A DNA stretch of 14,417 nt from positions 1 through 14,417 of the forward strand of contig ONMG01000165.1 in NCBI GenBank assembly GCA_900318855.1, read 5' to 3'. A program made the position numbers and the translations under genes. The number at the start of each line of letters is the position of its first letter. Position 1 is the stretch's first letter. Origin of the DNA: an uncultured Prevotella sp. (GTDB taxonomy: Bacteria; Bacteroidota; Bacteroidia; Bacteroidales; Bacteroidaceae). This document shows positions 13,109-14,417 of the stretch, piece by piece. The notes below the pieces were generated by a model. It saw only the letters and a list, made by a program, of their open reading frames with translations, did no database searches and was not told the origin of the DNA.

Positions 13109-13759
13109 ATGAATTGTATGGATTTCGATACTTACGTCTTCGACTTAGACGGAACGTTGCTCAACACCCTTCAGGACTTGGCTGCCAGCTGCAACTACGC
13201 ACTGCGTCAGAGCCACATGCCCGAACGCACCATCGACGAGGTGCGCCTCTTCGTGGGCAATGGGGTGAAGAAGCTCATGGAGAGAGCCATTCCAGGCGGT
13301 CTCTCCAACCCTCAATTTGATGACACCTACGCCACCTTCCGCCAGCATTATCTGGTCCACAGTCTTGACACCACCCAGCCTTATCCTGGCATCATGGACA
13401 CGCTGGCCGAGCTCAGTCTGCGGGGAAAGAAGCTCGCTGTGGTGAGCAACAAGTTCTATGCCGCCACGCAGGAACTCTGCCAGCACTTCTTCGGCGACTA
13501 TATCAAAGTGGCTATCGGCGAACGCGAGAACATCCGTAAGAAGCCCGCTCCCGACACGGTATTGGAGGCGCTCCGGCAGCTGAACGCTCCGAAGGAGACG
13601 GCCGTATATATCGGCGACAGCGATGTCGACATCGACACGGCCCGCAACTGTGGCATGCCCAGCATCAGTGTGCTGTGGGGATTCCGCGACCACGACTTCC
13701 TGATGGCTCACGGTGCCACCACGCTCATCAGCCGCCCGAAGGAGCTCTTAGCCGATTAG
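13109..13759 (+). CDS. gph: HAD-family phosphatase, phosphoglycolate phosphatase type
   Basis: This 216-residue haloacid-dehalogenase-fold phosphatase is cytosolic. Motif I is FDLDGTLLNT (11-20) with nucleophile D12 and acid/base D14. Motif II is VVSNK with S113. Motif III is KKPAPDTV with K145. Motif IV is YIGDSDVDIDTA with D170 and D174. The small alpha-helical cap at about 20-95 (NYALRQ, VGNGVKKLMERAI, YPGI) is of the Gph/PgmB type. It probably removes phosphate from 2-phosphoglycolate made during DNA repair, but close relatives act on other small phosphates such as beta-glucose-1-phosphate or pyrophosphate, so the substrate is inferred. A start at the second ATG (13118, residue 4) is equally possible. 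It probably shares a transcript with the MalQ-like gene. Confidence 0.85.
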   Translation: MNCMDFDTYVFDLDGTLLNTLQDLAASCNYALRQSHMPERTIDEVRLFVGNGVKKLMERAIPGGLSNPQFDDTYATFRQHYLVHSLDTTQPYPGIMDTLAELSLRGKKLAVVSNKFYAATQELCQHFFGDYIKVAIGERENIRKKPAPDTVLEALRQLNAPKETAVYIGDSDVDIDTARNCGMPSISVLWGFRDHDFLMAHGATTLISRPKELLAD

Positions 13760-13776
13760 GCTCACACCTTACTCAC

Positions 13777-13831
13777 AACAGCGCCCCCGTCCGGCTTACT
13801 CTGAGGAGCATTGCCGGTCGGGGCCGCTGTT
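13777..13831. terminator. Bidirectional terminator between gph and the ABC permease
   Basis: The arms at 13777-13795 and 13813-13831 pair over 19 positions with two mismatches around a 17-nt loop. It is strongly GC-rich inside with AACA/TGTT ends, and lies between convergent genes. Confidence 0.85.
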
Positions 13832-13855
13832 ATGTTCTTGTATTACGGCCGCTGC

Positions 13856-14417
13856 CTATTCGTAGCGGATAGCCTCGATTGGATCGAGCTGAGCTGCCTT
13901 CTTGGCCGGATACCATCCGAAGAAGATACCCGTGAACGTGCATACGGCAAAGCTCATGATGATGCTCCATGCCTGAATGTAGATGGGCCAGTGGGCCAGC
14001 AGCTTTACGGCATAGGAAGCGCCGACACCCAGTGCCACCCCGATGACACCTCCCGTGACACTCAGCAGCACGGCTTCGATGAGGAACTGGTTGAGGATGT
14101 CGATGCCGCGTGCACCGACACTCATGCGCAGTCCTATCTCGCGGGTGCGCTCCGTAACGCTCACGTACATGATGTTCATGATGCCGATGCCACCCACTAT
14201 CAGAGAGATGCCGGCCACACAGCCCAGCAGGATGGTAAGCATGTCGGTGGTGGAGTTCATCATCGACGAAAGCTCCTCCTGCGACCGGATATTGAAGTCA
14301 TCGGCATCGCCTTGGGAATCATCGCTGGCATCCTTGAGCTTGTGGTCACGGCGCAGGATAGTTGTCATCTCCTCTGTGGCCTTGTCGGTCACACCTTCCG
14401 TGATGGCCGAAGCCTGA
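13856..14417 (-). CDS. MacB-type ABC transporter permease, C-terminal part (cut by window edge)
   Basis: The visible 187 or so residues are the C-terminal part of an FtsX/MacB-like permease; the frame is open to the right edge, so the gene starts outside. A periplasmic segment ends at about NIRSQEELSSM. Then comes the first of three transmembrane segments, MLTILLGCVAGISLIVGG, followed directly by the family hallmark GIGIMNIMYVSVTERTREIGLR and by MSVGARGIDILNQFLIEAV, the cytoplasmic coupling region. Two more membrane segments and the ending WYPAKKAAQLDPIEAIRYE follow, all typical of MacB. Such permeases work with a MacA-type adaptor and TolC-type channel to move peptides, lipoproteins or drugs. 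A GTG at 14392 is only an internal codon. Whether this permease carries a fused ATPase cannot be seen. Confidence 0.92.
   Translation of the reverse strand, partial: QASAITEGVTDKATEEMTTILRRDHKLKDASDDSQGDADDFNIRSQEELSSMMNSTTDMLTILLGCVAGISLIVGGIGIMNIMYVSVTERTREIGLRMSVGARGIDILNQFLIEAVLLSVTGGVIGVALGVGASYAVKLLAHWPIYIQAWSIIMSFAVCTFTGIFFGWYPAKKAAQLDPIEAIRYE

Overview
This window is a piece of Bacteroidota chromosome, most likely from a Prevotella/Segatella-type gut or oral member. The main evidence is the promoters. Five of the gene starts or intergenic regions carry the Bacteroidota -7 box TAnnTTTG, usually with a TTG/TTTG -33 box 19-21 nt upstream, and starts lack clear Shine-Dalgarno sequences and sit behind AT-rich leaders. 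The gene families also fit: a TPR protein coupled to glnS, a MalQ-type protein with tandem CBM20 domains, and a secreted GH31 enzyme. The DNA looks moderately GC-rich by eye (no count was made) and no mobile element was seen.

Layout. Positions 1-469 hold no gene but are dense in signals: four exact-period 22-bp repeats (23-104), a near-consensus promoter (215-248), and about 190 nt with several long-range complementary segments that look like a structured leader RNA before manC (470-1540, GDP-mannose synthesis). Next on + is a secreted GH31 alpha-glycosidase (1725-4223). A perfect 19-bp-arm hairpin (4251-4299) separates it from a minus-strand operon read glnS -> TPR protein -> DedA membrane protein (8278 down to 4407). 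glnS and the TPR gene overlap at TAATG. The gap upstream of glnS (8279-8636) contains the glnS promoter and, on the opposite strand, a complete promoter followed about 60-90 nt later by a GNRA-capped hairpin. This is a good candidate for an unannotated small RNA.

Further on, two separately promoted minus-strand genes follow: a FucO-like iron alcohol dehydrogenase (8637-9791) and the MltG lytic transglycosylase (10039-11085). A 374-bp gene-free divergent region holds the mltG promoter, a 20-bp direct repeat pair and a terminator-like dyad. After it comes a + strand gene (11460-13022) that is clearly related to the CBM20-CBM20-GH77 4-alpha-glucanotransferases but has lost most of the catalytic barrel and at least two of the three catalytic acids: an apparent glucan-binding pseudo-enzyme. 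Its -7 box lies so close to the ATG that the mRNA would be leaderless. A phosphoglycolate-phosphatase-like HAD enzyme (13109-13759) follows, then a bidirectional terminator, and finally the C-terminal half of a MacB-type ABC permease that runs off the right edge on the minus strand.

Most genes are ordinary housekeeping or carbohydrate functions and do not form one pathway. The unusual material is the manC leader with its upstream repeats, the candidate small RNA at 8527-8615, and the degenerate MalQ paralogue. No complete novel multi-gene system was recognised.
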